A stretch of DNA of 7,534 bases. Source: Campylobacteraceae bacterium. GTDB taxonomy: Bacteria; Campylobacterota; Campylobacteria; Campylobacterales; Sulfurovaceae. Below the pieces are notes generated by a model, which saw only the letters and a list, made by a program, of their open reading frames with translations, made no database searches and was not told the DNA's origin. Both the position numbers and the translations under genes were made by a program. Below are positions 5,974 through 7,534 of this stretch, piece after piece (the first letter of the stretch is position 1; each line of letters begins with the position of its first letter). The DNA lies in NCBI GenBank assembly GCA_027063325.1, contig JAMOSA010000239.1, positions 1 to 7,534 on the forward strand, written 5' to 3'.

Positions 5974-6546
5974 ATGGTTAACTATTCTATTTTTACAAAC
6001 AATTCAGAACTTTTAGAAAAGTTTAGAAAGAACGCAAAAGTTGTAGGTATTATATTTATAATTATAGGATTAGTTGGGATATTTTTCCCTGAGATTATAT
6101 CTCTAAGCTCTGCAATGTTTTTTGGCTGGATACTACTCTTTAGTGGTTTTATGGTGGGTTGGCACACTTGGCATACAAATACTAAAGATTGGCTTGGTTG
6201 GTTGAAGTTTGTACTTCTTACAGTAACTGGAGCTATGATTATAGTAAATCCACTCCCTGGAGTCATAACACTAGGAATCTTATTTACAGCATACTTTTTT
6301 GTAGATGGATTTGCTTCAATTTCATTGGCATTTTCACTAAGACCTCAACCTATGTGGTGGATTTCACTACTTAATGGTGTTATATCATTTATACTTGGGG
6401 TAATTTTCTTTACAGCTATTGATAACCCTTTGCAGACATTATGGCTTGTTGGTATATTTGTAGGTATCAGTCTCTTTTTTGATGGTGTTATGCTCCTATC
6501 TTTGGCTAATGCTACCAAAAAACTTATAGATGATTCAGAGAAATAA
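5974..6546 (+). CDS. HdeD-like (DUF308) six-helix inner-membrane protein
   Basis: The protein has 190 residues, about the length of E. coli HdeD. Six hydrophobic segments are evident at about 21-38, 42-64, 74-92, 97-119, 128-148 and 153-176, with short charged ends (LLEKFRKN at the start, KKLIDDSEK at the end). Family-like features are a GxxxIxxPxxS/T pattern after helix 1 (GIFFPEIISLS), VNPLPGVITLG between helices 3 and 4, and a matching AIDNPLQT before helix 6, consistent with repeated two-helix units. HdeD belongs to the E. coli acid-resistance set, but most homologues have no known function. AAAGGA at 5962-5967 stands 6 bases before the ATG. The gap from the sulfotransferase is 81 bp, so it may be read through or have its own promoter (TAGAAT at 5939-5944 is a weak candidate). 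It is the last gene before a terminator. The family call is good; the role is unknown. Confidence 0.8.
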   Translation: MVNYSIFTNNSELLEKFRKNAKVVGIIFIIIGLVGIFFPEIISLSSAMFFGWILLFSGFMVGWHTWHTNTKDWLGWLKFVLLTVTGAMIIVNPLPGVITLGILFTAYFFVDGFASISLAFSLRPQPMWWISLLNGVISFILGVIFFTAIDNPLQTLWLVGIFVGISLFFDGVMLLSLANATKKLIDDSEK

Positions 6547-6569
6547 AAATATTTTTTTAAAAATCATCA

Positions 6570-6599
6570 GTGAGGTTAAAGCCTCACAATCTCTTTTTT
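6570..6599 (+). terminator. Intrinsic terminator after the HdeD-like gene
   Basis: GTGAGG (6570-6575) pairs with CCTCAC (6582-6587); a T-G wobble extends the stem to 7 bp and leaves a TAAA loop. A run of six T follows at 6594-6599. It lies 24 bases after the HdeD-like stop and marks the end of the pdx-to-HdeD block. Confidence 0.8.
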
Positions 6600-6638
6600 G
6601 ACTTCATAATTGCCAAATCCTACAAAGCACAAAATAGA

Positions 6639-6644
6639 TATAAT
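6639..6644 (+). promoter_or_regulatory. Candidate -10 box for the TauE/SafE-type permease unit
   Basis: A perfect TATAAT lies 35 bases before the permease ATG and downstream of the terminator, so a promoter is required somewhere here. No -35 at normal distance is visible (TTGCCA at 6610-6615 is 23 bases away, too far). Confidence 0.5.
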
Positions 6645-6679
6645 AAAATCACTTCTTAATAATTTTAAAGGTTTGATAT

Positions 6680-7426
6680 ATGGATATAGTATTGGCATTT
6701 ATGGGGGTAGGTATTGGAGCTTTATCGGGTTTTTTTGGTATTGGTGGAGGTACAGTACTTGTACCTTTGCTATTACTTCTTGGATTTGGTATGAAAGAGG
6801 CTGTTGGTATCTCTATAATGCAGATGGTATTTAGCTCTATTTATGGTTCATATCTAAATATCAAAAGAGGCTCTTTGGAGTTTGGAGAGGGACTGTTTGT
6901 AGGATTTGGAGGATTTGTTGGTGGATATATCAGTGGGACTATTACTGAGAATATTCCAGATTTTATGCTACAGATTCTATTTGTATCATTTGTTATATTT
7001 GCACTAATTAAGATGATATTTACAACTACCATAGATATGGATAATCAGACTAAAACCTTGCCTCCATTTTTGCTTTTTGTTATTGGATTGGGTATAGGTA
7101 TATTTGCCATAAGTATAGGTGTAGGTGGTGCTATTATACTTATTCCTCTTCTATCTGGATTATTGCATTATCCTGTCAAAAAAGCTGTAAGTGCAGGTCT
7201 GTTTTTTGTAATGTTCTCCTCCATTGCTGGTTTAATTGGTAGATTGGTACACAGTAGTATAGATTTACACAGTGGTACAATTTTGGGTTTTGGGTCACTT
7301 ATAGGGGTATATATAGGAGTTTGGCTAAAAGAGCATACAACCAACAAAAAACACAAAAATTTTATAGTAGTAATGTATAGCTTGATACTCCTAATAATGC
7401 TATACAAAATGTTTATCAAGGGTTAA
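6680..7426 (+). CDS. TauE/SafE-family membrane permease (sulfite exporter family)
   Basis: A 248-residue integral membrane protein with about eight hydrophobic segments in two repeated halves. The repeat signature appears twice: GALSGFFGIGGGTVLVPLL (13-31) and, in the second half, GIFAISIGVGGAIILIPLL (140-158). The gap between halves is a polar stretch around 114-127 (TTTIDMDNQTKTL). This is the TauE/SafE fold (older name DUF81), whose members move sulfite, sulfoacetate, taurine-derived sulfur anions or other organic anions; the substrate cannot be told from sequence. AAAGGT (6667-6672) stands 7 bases before the ATG. It lies beyond a terminator, so it is not co-transcribed with the sulfotransferase by default. 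The next gene begins 1 base after its stop, suggesting an operon with the glycosylase-like gene. Confidence 0.87.
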   Translation: MDIVLAFMGVGIGALSGFFGIGGGTVLVPLLLLLGFGMKEAVGISIMQMVFSSIYGSYLNIKRGSLEFGEGLFVGFGGFVGGYISGTITENIPDFMLQILFVSFVIFALIKMIFTTTIDMDNQTKTLPPFLLFVIGLGIGIFAISIGVGGAIILIPLLSGLLHYPVKKAVSAGLFFVMFSSIAGLIGRLVHSSIDLHSGTILGFGSLIGVYIGVWLKEHTTNKKHKNFIVVMYSLILLIMLYKMFIKG

Positions 7427-7427
7427 A

Positions 7428-7534
7428 ATGGATAACAGAGTTGAATCTATTGTAGAGATTTTAAAACAGGAGTATCCCAAGTGGAAAGCTCCGGCAAAAG
7501 AGTTTGAGAGTGGTTACAAAAGAACACCATATAC
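7428..7534 (+). CDS. Probable endonuclease III-type DNA glycosylase (partial, N-terminus only)
   Basis: Only 35 codons are present before the right edge. The protein begins MDNRVESIVEILKQEYPKW and continues with a Lys/Pro-rich segment to KRTPY. Members of the endonuclease III/HhH-GPD family in this and related phyla begin with a similar helix followed by K-R-x-P-[FY], leading into the conserved ISTxLSxRTKD region, which would lie just outside the window. Such enzymes remove oxidised pyrimidines and may bind a 4Fe-4S cluster near the C-terminus; none of that can be seen here. AAGGG (7418-7422), inside the end of the permease gene, stands 5 bases before the ATG. The identification rests on remembered N-terminal similarity and is moderate. 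Confidence 0.5.
   Translation, partial: MDNRVESIVEILKQEYPKWKAPAKEFESGYKRTPY

Noticed and set aside
6547..6562. ATTTTTTTAAAAAT near-palindrome before the terminator hairpin
   Set aside because: Homopolymer A and T runs in AT-rich DNA; the GC stem at 6570-6587 with its T-run explains termination better.
1..7534. CRISPR array, insertion sequence, tRNA, rRNA or att-site signatures
   Set aside because: No spaced direct repeats, transposase motifs, terminal inverted repeats or tRNA-like cloverleaf were seen on reading through; gene content and codon style look uniform.

Overview
The window is AT-rich (A/T-heavy codons such as ATA, AGA and TTA throughout) and looks like a chromosomal piece of a Campylobacterota (former Epsilonproteobacteria) genome. 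The main reason is the pdxJ-pdxA pair. PdxA carries phylum-style wording such as LPIHKKAW, YKGHTDALRD and SVDHGTAFD, and PdxJ has the longer form with an NIGQSI motif, as I remember from Campylobacter relatives. A Sulfurovum- or Sulfurimonas-like host is a guess; the genus cannot be fixed from this sequence alone.

Layout. Positions 1-1023 hold, on the minus strand, the first 341 codons of a double zinc-ribbon protein of the YdjG type. It is open across its whole length and runs off the left edge. A 125-bp divergent region (1024-1148) separates it from pdxJ and contains a perfect 16-bp palindrome and a good sigma-70 promoter. On the plus strand follow pdxJ and pdxA (ATGA overlap; vitamin B6 synthesis), then an exported L,D-transpeptidase. 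Next come a cyclopropane-fatty-acid-synthase-like methyltransferase, a PAPS-type sulfotransferase starting with TTG 9 bp behind it, and an HdeD-like six-helix membrane protein that ends at a clear intrinsic terminator (6570-6599). After the terminator comes a separate unit: a TauE/SafE-type anion permease and the first 35 codons of what looks like an endonuclease III-type glycosylase, cut by the right edge.

How the genes fit together. pdxJ and pdxA act in consecutive parts of the DXP-dependent pyridoxal phosphate pathway. The middle block (transpeptidase, CFA-like enzyme, sulfotransferase, HdeD-like protein) has a cell-envelope flavour: peptidoglycan cross-linking, lipid methylation, sulfation and a membrane stress protein. 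The most interesting part is the CFA-like enzyme joined to the sulfotransferase. By hand alignment the CFA-like protein keeps the SAM site but has replaced three of the five residues that hold bicarbonate in E. coli Cfa. It may therefore make something other than a cyclopropane. The adjoining sulfotransferase raises the possibility of a sulfated or otherwise modified lipid, which is inference only. I see no tRNA, rRNA, CRISPR array, insertion sequence or phage signature. With the minus-strand gene counted, no stretch over 300 bases lacks a gene.
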